Below, in pieces: positions 17,550-26,146 of a stretch of DNA of 36,771 nucleotides. Below the pieces are notes generated by a model, which saw only the letters and a list, made by a program, of their open reading frames with translations, was not told the origin of the DNA and did no database searches. Every line of letters begins with the position of its first letter. Position 1 is the first letter of the stretch. The translations under genes were made by a program, and so were the position numbers. The stretch comes from a bacterium (lineage in GTDB: Bacteria > Acidobacteriota > Aminicenantia > Aminicenantales > Aminicenantaceae): contig JAGXKI010000022.1 in the NCBI GenBank assembly GCA_018335295.1, forward strand, positions 1 through 36,771, written 5' to 3'.

Positions 17550-18930
17550 GCGCTCTTATCACAAACTCAAGCACATCCATATGATCGGCATCGGCGGAAC
17601 CGGAATGAACGGGATTGCTGAAGTTTTGCTGAACCTCGGGTACAAAGTCTCGGGCTCAGACCTCAAAGAAAATGAATCTATAAAGAGGCTTTCCAGGTTA
17701 GGGGCCGATATCTCCACCGGGCACAAGGCGGAAAAAGTCCATGGGTCCGATGTGGTAGTCACATCTTCAGCCATTAAGGAAGATAACGTGGAAGTGCTGG
17801 AGGCCAAACGTCATAAAATTCCGGTGATCCCTCGAGCCGAAATGCTGGCGGAACTAATGCGATTGAAAAACGGAATCGCCGTAGCCGGTTCCCATGGCAA
17901 AACTTCCACCACCTCCATGGTGGCCCAAATCTTAGAATCGGACGGTTTTGACCCCACTATCATTGTGGGAGGCCGGTTGAACACTGTTGGAGCTCATGCC
18001 AAGCTGGGAGAAGGGGATTTTATTGTCGCCGAAGCCGATGAAAGCGATCGTTCTTTTCTTTATCTTTCTCCTTTCATCGCGATCTTGACAAATCTCGATG
18101 AAGAACATCTCGACCAGTATAAATCAGTCGAAGAAATCAAAACTTATTTTACAAACTTTGCCAACAAAGTTCCTTTTTACTGTCCCGTGGTTCTTTGTCT
18201 GGACGACGCCAATCTCCAGGCCCTTATCCCCGCCTTGGAACGCCGGATCATCACTTATGGTTTTTCTCCCCAGGCGGATGTTTTTGCCACCGATCCTCAA
18301 TTTGACCACTTTTCCAGCCAATCCAACCTCTTCTGGAAAGGACAAAAACTGGGGGCGCTGAAACTGAATGTTCCCGGAATCCATAACATATATAACGCTA
18401 TGGCGGCAGTAGGGGTAGGAATAGACTTAAATATTCCATCTTCCACTATTTTAAAAGCTCTGGAGGAATATTCAGGTATGGGACGCCGCTTTGAATTGAA
18501 AAAAGATATCCACGATATTATGGTGATCGAGGATTATGCTCACCATCCCACTGAAATCAAAACTACATTGGATTCGGCTAAAAAGGGATGGCTCCGACGG
18601 GTTGTGGCTGTTTTCCAACCTCATCGTTACACTCGCCTTTCTCTTTTGATGAAAGAGTTTGCCACATCTTTCAACCAGGCGGATGTACTGATCATTACAG
18701 AAATATATCCGGCTGGGGAAAAACCCATCTCCGGGGTTTCAGGCAAAGCTCTTTATGAAGAGATCCAGCGGTTTGGGCATAAAAATATTCATTACGAACC
18801 GGAACTCAAAAATATTCCTTCTCTGCTGGAGGATTTTGTTTCACCGAAAGATATAGTTATTTTTATGGGAGCAGGAAATATCTACAAAATCATCCCTGAA
18901 TCCATAAAAAGACTGGAGGGAAAATTCTAA
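17542..18930 (+). CDS. murC: UDP-N-acetylmuramate:L-alanine ligase MurC (TTG start)
   Basis: MurC adds the first residue, L-alanine, to UDP-MurNAc. The 462-residue protein has the N-terminal HMIGIGGTGMNGIAE nucleotide-binding loop, the ATPase motif GSHGKTSTT at 116-124 (K120), AEADESD, and the EDYAHHPTEI and FQPHRYTR motifs specific to MurC. The start codon is TTG 17542: AGGAG lies eight nt upstream and the reading gives the normal N-terminus, overlapping murG by eight nt. Downstream, ftsQ starts two nt after the stop. murB and ddl, which often sit here, are absent. Confidence 0.96.
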   Translation: MVKRSYHKLKHIHMIGIGGTGMNGIAEVLLNLGYKVSGSDLKENESIKRLSRLGADISTGHKAEKVHGSDVVVTSSAIKEDNVEVLEAKRHKIPVIPRAEMLAELMRLKNGIAVAGSHGKTSTTSMVAQILESDGFDPTIIVGGRLNTVGAHAKLGEGDFIVAEADESDRSFLYLSPFIAILTNLDEEHLDQYKSVEEIKTYFTNFANKVPFYCPVVLCLDDANLQALIPALERRIITYGFSPQADVFATDPQFDHFSSQSNLFWKGQKLGALKLNVPGIHNIYNAMAAVGVGIDLNIPSSTILKALEEYSGMGRRFELKKDIHDIMVIEDYAHHPTEIKTTLDSAKKGWLRRVVAVFQPHRYTRLSLLMKEFATSFNQADVLIITEIYPAGEKPISGVSGKALYEEIQRFGHKNIHYEPELKNIPSLLEDFVSPKDIVIFMGAGNIYKIIPESIKRLEGKF

Positions 18931-18932
18931 AC

Positions 18933-19805
18933 ATGGGTGTCCCGTATAATCCAGCATACAAATACAAACTCGCTTCCTGGTTCTCTGGTTCAGGTCAATT
19001 CAAAAGAAGTAAAAGAAAGACCAGGTCCAAAAAAATTCAAAGGAAAATCAAGTTGAAAATAAAACACATCCTGGTTTTCTTTCTGGGGCTGATGGGAATT
19101 TTTTATCTCCTCCAGCAATCTTATCTTTTCCTTATCACTTGGGATAAACTGAATGTGAATGAAGTCCAAATTGTCTGCGGTAATCCTGAAATCAAAGAAA
19201 ACCTCCATCGGTTTTTTGAGAACAGAGAACTGGGAAACCTTTTGCTTGTCAATATCCATAATCTGCAGCATGTGGTTAAATCTCATTCATGGATCAAGGA
19301 AGTAAGGGTAAGGAAAATTTTTCCCTCATCATTAAAAATCCATGTAACCGAAAGAATTCCCCAAGCTCTTTTGCAAAAAAAGAAGGTCTACTTGATAGAC
19401 AGCCAAGGAGTGCTTCTGGAACCCACTCACCCAAAACTCCACCCTGACCTTCCTCTTATCCTTGGTTCCCACCAATTCCAGAATCACTCTTCGGAAAAAT
19501 TGGAGCTCGCCTTGAGAATGCTCCAGAGTGTGAAACCTTCCCTGAAAAAACACGTGGAGGTCATCGATGTTTCTGGTTACGAAAATGTCTCCATCAAGTT
19601 GAAAAATTCTCCTGTATGGGTGAAGCTGGGTGACAGTCATTTCTCCTCAAAACTCCGTCTCTACCAAGATCTTCTTCCAAAATTCCAAAAAAAATATGGA
19701 CCCCTTCAGTATGTTGACCTCAGGTTTTTTCAAGACCGAGTGATCATCAAACCAGGGGATAATCCGGATGTGAAATCCCCCCTCTCTTATAAGGAGGCAA
19801 ACTAA
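18933..19805 (+). CDS. ftsQ: Cell division protein FtsQ
   Basis: FtsQ is a bitopic divisome scaffold that binds FtsL and FtsB. The 290-residue protein has an unusually basic cytoplasmic head (about 1-46, with many Lys/Arg), one membrane helix (about 47-68), and a POTRA domain (about 72-142) with the WIKEVRVRKIFPSSLKIHVTER pattern typical of the FtsQ/DivIB POTRA strand. The beta domain follows up to about 285. Sequence identity within this family is low, but topology, POTRA pattern and place before ftsA agree. GGAGGG lies 12 nt before ATG. The stop codon overlaps the ftsA ATG by one nucleotide (TAATG). Confidence 0.92.
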   Translation: MGVPYNPAYKYKLASWFSGSGQFKRSKRKTRSKKIQRKIKLKIKHILVFFLGLMGIFYLLQQSYLFLITWDKLNVNEVQIVCGNPEIKENLHRFFENRELGNLLLVNIHNLQHVVKSHSWIKEVRVRKIFPSSLKIHVTERIPQALLQKKKVYLIDSQGVLLEPTHPKLHPDLPLILGSHQFQNHSSEKLELALRMLQSVKPSLKKHVEVIDVSGYENVSIKLKNSPVWVKLGDSHFSSKLRLYQDLLPKFQKKYGPLQYVDLRFFQDRVIIKPGDNPDVKSPLSYKEAN

Positions 19806-21028
19806 TGCCAAAAAATGGATATATCGTGGGAATTGATATTGGCACTAAAAAAGTCACAGCCATCATCGGAGAAATCACCGAAGAGAAAAAAGTCGAAATC
19901 ATCGGCATAGGAATGGCTGAATCCAAAGGTTTAAGAAAAGGAGTGGTGGTCAATCTGGATGCCACCATAGAAGCTATAAAAAAAGCTCAGGAAGAAGCCG
20001 AACTCATGGCGGGAGTGGAAATCGATTCAGCCTTCATTGGTATTTCCGGAGCCCATATCAAGAGCTTCAACAGCCGGGGAGTGATTGCTGTATCCGGTAA
20101 AAACAAGGAAATCGGACGGGAAGATATCAAACGGGTCATCGATCAATCCAAAGCTGTTTCCATCCCTCCCGATAGAGAAATCATCCATATCATCCCTCAG
20201 GAATATGTGGTGGATGAACAAGACGGAATCAAAGACCCTATGGGAATGAGTGGGATAAAACTGGAAGTCAATGTCCATATTGTCACAGGAGTCGTCACTT
20301 CGGTCCAAAATCTGAGGACCTGTATGACCCGGTCAGGTATTGAAATCCAACAGATCATCCTCAACCAAATCGCCACCAGCACCTCGGTGCTCACTCCCGA
20401 CGAGATGGAGTTAGGAGTGGGGATGATTGATATCGGAGGAGGAACCACAGAAGTGGCCATCTTTGAAAGGGGAAGCCTTTGGTACACCTCTGTGATTCCT
20501 ATCGGAGGAGATAATTTCACAAACGATATCGCGGTGGGGCTTCGAACCCCTATTCCCGAAGCCGAAAAGATCAAGAAAAAATTCGGATGCGTTTCCAGTC
20601 CTCTGGTGGATGAACAGGAAACCATCGAAGTTCCTTCTGTAGGCAAAGGGAAAAAACCCCGGGTTCTTTCCAGACAGCTTTTAGCTGACATCATCCAACC
20701 TCGAGCCGAAGAAATCTTCCGGTTAGTGGACAATGACATTAAACGGATGGGGTATGAGAAATCCCTTAATTCAGGAATCGTGATCACCGGAGGAACCGCT
20801 TTACTGGAAGGAATCGAAGAAATTGCGGAAGAAATTTTTGATTTACCAGTCCGTAGAGGAGACCCCAGTGGTGTAGGGGGCCTTGTCGACCGAGTCAGCA
20901 CCCCTGATTATGCCACTTCGGTAGGGCTCATTCTTCACGGATTCAATAAAAGGAAAGAAAAAGGAATAACTCAAAAAAGCAAAAAAGGCTTCTGGTCTAA
21001 GCTTAAAGAATGGCTGAAGGAAGCTTAG
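19805..21028 (+). CDS. ftsA: Cell division protein FtsA
   Basis: FtsA is the actin-like ATPase that tethers FtsZ filaments to the membrane and recruits the later divisome. The protein (407 aa) opens with VGIDIGTKKVTAIIGE, the phosphate-1 motif, followed by the SHS2/1C domain with the GISGAHIKS segment. MIDIGGGTTEVAIF (phosphate 2) and ITGGTALLEGIEE (adenosine motif) are intact. The last 14 residues (KGFWSKLKEWLKEA) form the amphipathic membrane-targeting helix. AAGGAGG precedes the ATG, the strongest ribosome site in this part of the operon together with that of ftsZ. Confidence 0.97.
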   Translation: MPKNGYIVGIDIGTKKVTAIIGEITEEKKVEIIGIGMAESKGLRKGVVVNLDATIEAIKKAQEEAELMAGVEIDSAFIGISGAHIKSFNSRGVIAVSGKNKEIGREDIKRVIDQSKAVSIPPDREIIHIIPQEYVVDEQDGIKDPMGMSGIKLEVNVHIVTGVVTSVQNLRTCMTRSGIEIQQIILNQIATSTSVLTPDEMELGVGMIDIGGGTTEVAIFERGSLWYTSVIPIGGDNFTNDIAVGLRTPIPEAEKIKKKFGCVSSPLVDEQETIEVPSVGKGKKPRVLSRQLLADIIQPRAEEIFRLVDNDIKRMGYEKSLNSGIVITGGTALLEGIEEIAEEIFDLPVRRGDPSGVGGLVDRVSTPDYATSVGLILHGFNKRKEKGITQKSKKGFWSKLKEWLKEA

Positions 21029-21037
21029 GAGGTAAAA

Positions 21038-22249
21038 ATGAATGAGGAGACAAAAAACAAATTGAAATTTCATCTCGTTGAGGAATCCTCTGGTGCCAAC
21101 ATCAAGGTTGTAGGCATCGGAGGTGGAGGAGGAAATGCCATCAACAGGATGATTGAAACAGGAATTGAAGGAGTGGAATTCATTGCTGTCAACACAGACC
21201 TTCAAGCTCTGAACAACAACAACGCCCAATCCAAACTTCAGCTCGGGAATCAGCTCACCAAAGGTTTAGGCTCAGGTGGAAGACCGGACATAGGCAAAGA
21301 AGCGGCTTTAGAAGACACTGAAAAATTTGTAGAGATTCTAGAAGGAGCCGATATGGTCTTCCTCACCGCTGGACTGGGAGGAGGAACTGGAACCGGATCC
21401 ACCCCTATCCTGGCTAACCTTGCCTCGGAAATGGATATCCTGGCTATAGCTATCGTCACTCTTCCTTTTGAATTTGAGGGAAAAATCCGGTCCAAACAGG
21501 CCGAGGAAGGACTTTCAGAACTGAAATCCTCAGTGGATACCGTCATTTCTATTCCCAATGAAAGGCTGCTGGAAACAGTGAATCTGGACACCTCCATCCA
21601 GGATGCATTCAAGACAGCCGATGATATCCTGCGCCAAGCCGTCCAAGGAATTTCTGATCTCATCACCAAGCCTGGAATCATCAATCTGGATTTCGCCGAC
21701 GTCAAATCCATCATGAAAGGAATGGGCATGGCTTTCATGGGCACAGGACTTGCTTCTGGAGAAAACAGAGCCGTGGATGCCGCTCAAAAGGCCATCTCCA
21801 GTCCTTTGCTCATTGACACCTCCATTGAAGGAGCTCAGGGGGTCCTCATCAATATAACTGGAGGAAAAGACATCACCCTACATGAAGTTTCTAAATCCTC
21901 CGAGCTCATCCATGAGATGGCTCACACCGATGCCAATATCATATTTGGCACAGTTATTGATGAAAGCATGAAAGAAATGGTGAAAGTGACGGTGATCGCA
22001 ACCGGTTTTGATCAAACCAAAGAAAAGGAAACTTCCTCCCAGGAAAAAAGTTCTTCCTCTACTCAGGAACCCCCTCCTTCTGTCAGAGTCCAAAACGAGA
22101 CACCTCCCTACCTGTTCGAACCCAAAGGAAACAATTCCTTCTGGCAGAGACCTGCCTGGGAAAAACAGTGGGAACCTTATGAAACTCCTTCTTTTATCCG
22201 GCGAAACAAAAATGCTCCTGTAAAGAAAACTCCCGATGAAGTCAGCTGA
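21038..22249 (+). CDS. ftsZ: Cell division GTPase FtsZ
   Basis: FtsZ is the tubulin homologue that polymerises into the Z ring. The protein (403 aa) has a [14 protein letters not shown] nucleotide loop, the tubulin signature GGGTGTG at 114-120 and the T7-loop region NLDFADV at 216-222. The GTPase and C-terminal domains end near residue 320. A variable linker rich in Glu, Ser and Pro then leads to ETPSFIRRN, which matches the conserved C-terminal peptide bound by FtsA. Its ribosome site is GGAGG. The last 14 nucleotides overlap hutI, an unusual neighbour for ftsZ. Confidence 0.98.
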   Translation: MNEETKNKLKFHLVEESSGANIKVVGIGGGGGNAINRMIETGIEGVEFIAVNTDLQALNNNNAQSKLQLGNQLTKGLGSGGRPDIGKEAALEDTEKFVEILEGADMVFLTAGLGGGTGTGSTPILANLASEMDILAIAIVTLPFEFEGKIRSKQAEEGLSELKSSVDTVISIPNERLLETVNLDTSIQDAFKTADDILRQAVQGISDLITKPGIINLDFADVKSIMKGMGMAFMGTGLASGENRAVDAAQKAISSPLLIDTSIEGAQGVLINITGGKDITLHEVSKSSELIHEMAHTDANIIFGTVIDESMKEMVKVTVIATGFDQTKEKETSSQEKSSSSTQEPPPSVRVQNETPPYLFEPKGNNSFWQRPAWEKQWEPYETPSFIRRNKNAPVKKTPDEVS

Positions 22250-23531
22250 TTTGGTCGTATCCAACTGCAACCAGCTTCTCACCTGCAGGAGCTCTCTTCC
22301 CAAAAGAAAAAAAGACCTTCAAGATCTCCAGATTCTGGAGAAAGGATGCATCGCCTCTTATAAAGGCCGGATCATTTTTATAGGTCATGAAAGAGAGTTG
22401 AACAAAGAGGTGACGCTGGAAAAAAATGGACTTTGGATTAACGGCAAAGGCTTGACCGCCGTTCCGGGTTTGGTGGATTCCCACACTCATCTTCCCTTTG
22501 GAGGAAGCCGGGAAGAAGAATTTCTTCTTCGCCTCAATGGTTACACCTACCAACAATTGGCCCAAAAGGGAATGGGAATCAAATCTACGGTGGAGTCCAC
22601 CCGAAAAATTCCTGAAAATGAGCTTTTCGAGCTTTGTCTTTCCCGTCTGGATTCTATGCTACGTCACGGCAGCACCACGGTAGAGGCCAAGAGCGGCTAC
22701 GGGCTGAATGAAAAAGATGAAATCAAACAATTGAAAGTCCTGAAAGCCCTCCACCGAGCCCATCCCGTGGACATTGTTTCCACTTTCATGGGAGCTCATG
22801 AAGTTCCCCGGGAATTCAAATCTAAAAAAAGAGAATACATGAATCTTCTCATTCAAAGAATCCTCCCGCAAATCAAAAAAAACAATCTGGCTGAATTTTT
22901 CGACATTTTTTGCGAACAAGGGGTTTATTCTCTTGAAGAGACCCGAGAGTTGGTGAAAGCCGCCCAAAAAGCTGGATTTCCAATCAAAATCCATACAGAT
23001 GAATTCGTACCTCTAGGGGGAACCAATCTGGCCGTCAAAGAAAAGGCGGTTTCCGCCGAACACCTCATCGCCATCACCCAAAAAGGGATCGACCTGATCT
23101 CCAAAAGCAATACCGTGGCCACTCTCCTTCCCGCTGTCCCTTTTTTTCTTATGCAGGAGAAAAAACCCCCTGCCCGTCAACTCATCGAAAACGGCGCCAT
23201 TGTGGCTCTAGCTTCCGATTTCAACCCAGGAAGCTCCATGACTGAATCCATGTTTTTTGTCATCCAGCTGGCTGTATTCACCTTAAAAATGCGCATCGAA
23301 GAGGCCATTAACGCCGCAACCATCAACGCAGCCTATGCAATAAAAAGAGAACAAGAAATCGGAAGCCTAGAATTGGGGAAAAAAATGGATCTTCTGCTTT
23401 GTGAAGTTCCCAATTATGCCCACCTTGTTTATCATATGGGGATTAATCCTGTTCAACACGTGATAAAAAACGGAAAATTAGTGGTTCAAGACCGACTGCT
23501 AGTCAGAGATCCAAAGGAGAGTCACACCTAG
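22236..23531 (+). CDS. hutI: Imidazolonepropionase HutI
   Basis: HutI hydrolyses 4-imidazolone-5-propionate to N-formimino-L-glutamate, step three of histidine breakdown. It is an amidohydrolase-superfamily protein of 431 aa. Metal ligands lie in H83-T-H85 and [17 protein letters not shown] and the ASDFNPGS segment are diagnostic for HutI. A GAHEVP block is also visible. The ATG sits within ftsZ (14-nt overlap, another frame), and no closer in-frame start fits the family. No hutH, hutU or hutG gene is in the window. It is the last gene of the plus-strand run; the M20 gene converges after 21 bp. Confidence 0.95.
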   Translation: MKSADLVVSNCNQLLTCRSSLPKRKKDLQDLQILEKGCIASYKGRIIFIGHERELNKEVTLEKNGLWINGKGLTAVPGLVDSHTHLPFGGSREEEFLLRLNGYTYQQLAQKGMGIKSTVESTRKIPENELFELCLSRLDSMLRHGSTTVEAKSGYGLNEKDEIKQLKVLKALHRAHPVDIVSTFMGAHEVPREFKSKKREYMNLLIQRILPQIKKNNLAEFFDIFCEQGVYSLEETRELVKAAQKAGFPIKIHTDEFVPLGGTNLAVKEKAVSAEHLIAITQKGIDLISKSNTVATLLPAVPFFLMQEKKPPARQLIENGAIVALASDFNPGSSMTESMFFVIQLAVFTLKMRIEEAINAATINAAYAIKREQEIGSLELGKKMDLLLCEVPNYAHLVYHMGINPVQHVIKNGKLVVQDRLLVRDPKESHT

Positions 23532-23552
23532 AACACTCCCCCTCCCTATAAA

Positions 23553-25043
23553 TCAATTTTTTTCTTTTCTGGGTTTCACAGGCGGCTTTAGATCAGGAGG
23601 TAATGGAGACTCATACTTTTTGCCTTCTTTTTTCTCCTTCCATTCCTTCCTCATTTTTTCGATGATTTGGGGTTGAGTTAAAAAATCCAGGCCGGAGGCA
23701 GACATCACTTTCGCAGCAGTGATGACCGCTTTAAGGCCAATGGACATTCCTCCACAAGCTACCGCCCCCCAATGATGCCCTGGAGTTCCCAGGGGTTTAA
23801 AGGCCACTCCTAAGGAGGTGGTGGGAGTCAACCAACTCACTTCAGCCACATCCGTAGAACCCCCTCCCCAACTTCTTCTGGGATGTTTGAAGGGTTCAAT
23901 TTCGTTTGCCAGTCCATTCTTTTCAATCCCTAAATTCTCCTGGATTTTTTTTGCATAGCTCTGTTCTTCCTCTGTAAATTCAGGAGCCCCCACTAAAAGG
24001 AAATTTTTGTAAACCACCTCAGAACCTGTTCGATTAGGCAAAACTTCATGAACTCCGCTGATATATTGCAGTTTATATTCGGTTCCGCTCATTTTAGAAG
24101 CCCCCTCGATAATCTTCATAACTCTCTTATAGTCCTTCTTAACACTTTCCCAATCAATGTCCCTCACATAGTACCAGGCTCGGGCATAATTGGGGACCAC
24201 ATTGGGGGCTCCTCCCCCTTTTTCGATCACATAATGAATCCTGGCTGTAGGCTTCAGATGTTCACGGAGATAATTCAAACCCACATCGGTCAATTCGATC
24301 GCATCCAGTGCGCTCCGGCCGTGCCATGGATCCCCAGCAGAATGAGCTGTTTTCCCAAAAAATTCGACCTTAAACTGTTTAAGGGCGTTGCTCGAACCTA
24401 AAGAGACTTTATTCCGGGAACTGGGGTGCCATTGGATACAGCAAGAAAGACCATCAAATATCCCCTCTCTGGCCATAAACACTTTACCTATCAAGGTTTC
24501 CTCAGCCGGACATCCAAATAGCTTAACGGTTCCCTCCAACCCTTTTTCCTCCATCACTTCTTTCAGAGCCACCGCCGCCGCTGTACTGGCTGTCCCGAAT
24601 ACATTGTGACCGCAGCCATGTCCCGGGCCATCTTCCTCTATGGGATCCCTGTAGGGAACTGTATCTTGAGAGAGACTGGGCAGGGCATCATATTCGGCAA
24701 TAATTCCTATCACCGGTTCTCCGGACCCATAGACCGCCACAAAAGCGGTGGGCATTCCGGCCACCCCTTTTTTTACCTTAAAACCTTTTTCTTCCGCATA
24801 AGAGGCCAGCAAATCAGAGGATCGGTATTCTCTCATTGCCACTTCAGCATATTCCCATATTTCCCTGTTGATATCACTGAGTTCACCCTTATGGGCCTCC
24901 AACCAGGAAAAGGCCTCTTTTTTCAAATGAGTGAGCTCCGCTGGTTTCACATCGATCACAAAAGGGTCTTCCTGTTTTTGGCTGTATCCGAGTAGAGAAA
25001 AAATAAAAAGGCATCCCAACACCAAAGACACACATTTTTTCAT
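23553..25043 (-). CDS. Secreted M20 amidohydrolase (AbgB-like)
   Basis: This metal-dependent amidohydrolase resembles subunit B of p-aminobenzoyl-glutamate hydrolase and related peptidase M20D proteins, which cleave N-acyl amino acids or small peptides. Residues 1-22 are a Sec signal peptide, so it acts outside the cytoplasm. AEYDALP lies at 116-122, GHGCGHN with metal ligands at 141-147 and PAEE at 179-182. HPSSRN, the dimerisation-domain HSAGDPWHGRSALDA segment and the late SWGGGSTDVAEVSW block are also present. The tail is rich in Lys and Pro. AAGGAGG precedes the ATG. It follows the aldo/keto reductase gene by 34 bp and is probably cotranscribed. The natural substrate is unknown. Confidence 0.9.
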   Translation of the reverse strand: MKKCVSLVLGCLFIFSLLGYSQKQEDPFVIDVKPAELTHLKKEAFSWLEAHKGELSDINREIWEYAEVAMREYRSSDLLASYAEEKGFKVKKGVAGMPTAFVAVYGSGEPVIGIIAEYDALPSLSQDTVPYRDPIEEDGPGHGCGHNVFGTASTAAAVALKEVMEEKGLEGTVKLFGCPAEETLIGKVFMAREGIFDGLSCCIQWHPSSRNKVSLGSSNALKQFKVEFFGKTAHSAGDPWHGRSALDAIELTDVGLNYLREHLKPTARIHYVIEKGGGAPNVVPNYARAWYYVRDIDWESVKKDYKRVMKIIEGASKMSGTEYKLQYISGVHEVLPNRTGSEVVYKNFLLVGAPEFTEEEQSYAKKIQENLGIEKNGLANEIEPFKHPRRSWGGGSTDVAEVSWLTPTTSLGVAFKPLGTPGHHWGAVACGGMSIGLKAVITAAKVMSASGLDFLTQPQIIEKMRKEWKEKKEGKKYESPLPPDLKPPVKPRKEKN

Positions 25044-25077
25044 AGAACCTCCTTGGTAAATAAGATTGAAAATAAAT

Positions 25078-26052
25078 TCACGACTCTGATTGAAGCTGGA
25101 AAAGAGGGGTTAAACTCTGGGATAGATGCTTCAGTTCTCGTTGTTCCCTGTTGTTAAGCGGAGTATAGCTGTGGGCCATTTCTAAAGCTCTTCGGTACAG
25201 TCTTATATCCCCGGGCGGGATGGCGGACGTCACAGGTTGATCCAGAGTGAACCGAAGGGCCAGATAAGACTCGTAAGGATCTAATATGGGTTGGTACCAA
25301 CTCCGAGGCCAATGCTTTCGCATTTCCTTGCTCGGCCAGGGTTGACGGGCCAGAGATTTGATCGCCAGAATCCCCATATCTTTTTCTTTGGCTTTCTCCA
25401 CCACGGAAGGTCCAAATCGAGCCTGGAAAAAGCACACATAATTTATGGGTAAAAGAATTGTATCAAAGTCAAACAGCTCCATGGCTTTGAGGGCCGCTTC
25501 CGATGAATGGGCTGAAAATCCCAAATAACGAATTTTCCCTTCTTTCTTTGCCTTAAGAAAAGCCTCCACAGCCCCGCCTTTTCCTAAAGCTTGATAGACC
25601 TCATCCAAAGTGGTTAAAGCATGAAGCTGGTAAAGGTCAATCCAATCGGTCTGAAGTCTATTTAGGGATTGATGGAGTTCTTCCTCGGCTCCTTTTTGAT
25701 CTCTTTTTTGAGTTTTGCAGGCTAAAAAGGTCCTATCCCTGTGAGCCTTCAGAGCCGGGCCTAAAAGTTCTTCGGCATTCCCGTAAGTGGGAGCCACATC
25801 AAAATAGTTGACTCCATGGTCAAGGGATTCTCCAATAATCTGATTCACTTCTTTCTGTTCTTTATTCATATACACCACTCCACCCAGTCCTACAATGGAA
25901 AGCCTTTCTCCCGTGCGACCCAATAACCGCTTGGGTAGAGGTTTTCGCTGGATGTCTGCGGGATAATCTTTCAAGGAAGCTCTTAAACCCGGAAAATTGA
26001 AAAAACCTAAAAGACCTATTAACCCAGTTTGTAAAAAATTTCTTCGTCTCAT
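25078..26052 (-). CDS. Tat-exported aldo/keto reductase
   Basis: This is an NADP-dependent oxidoreductase of the aldo/keto reductase superfamily. The N-terminus RRRNFLQTG followed by a hydrophobic stretch is a twin-arginine signal, so the folded, cofactor-loaded enzyme is probably exported. The catalytic tetrad is intact: D85, Y90, K113 and H144. The YFDVAPTYGNAE and IRYLGFSAHS segments are standard. No iron-sulfur domain follows, in contrast to many Tat-linked members. The protein has 324 aa. It lies between comM and the secreted M20 gene on the same strand. The substrate cannot be inferred. Confidence 0.9.
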   Translation of the reverse strand: MRRRNFLQTGLIGLLGFFNFPGLRASLKDYPADIQRKPLPKRLLGRTGERLSIVGLGGVVYMNKEQKEVNQIIGESLDHGVNYFDVAPTYGNAEELLGPALKAHRDRTFLACKTQKRDQKGAEEELHQSLNRLQTDWIDLYQLHALTTLDEVYQALGKGGAVEAFLKAKKEGKIRYLGFSAHSSEAALKAMELFDFDTILLPINYVCFFQARFGPSVVEKAKEKDMGILAIKSLARQPWPSKEMRKHWPRSWYQPILDPYESYLALRFTLDQPVTSAIPPGDIRLYRRALEMAHSYTPLNNREQRELKHLSQSLTPLFQLQSES

Positions 26053-26146
26053 CTGTCCTTCCCCAACATTTCCTGCTTTATTCTATCAAAATAAAATAAA
26101 AATGAAAGTTTTTCTCCCAATGGCTTGAAATCCCATCATTTAAGAA

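Noticed and set aside
20197-20901. Long minus-strand open frame opposite ftsA (234 aa)
   Set aside because: It lies entirely within ftsA, has no ribosome site, and its composition (many Ser, Pro, Ile) is what the reverse complement of a codon-biased gene gives.
21250-21744. Minus-strand open frame opposite ftsZ (164 aa)
   Set aside because: Shadow of ftsZ; no domain pattern and no upstream signals.
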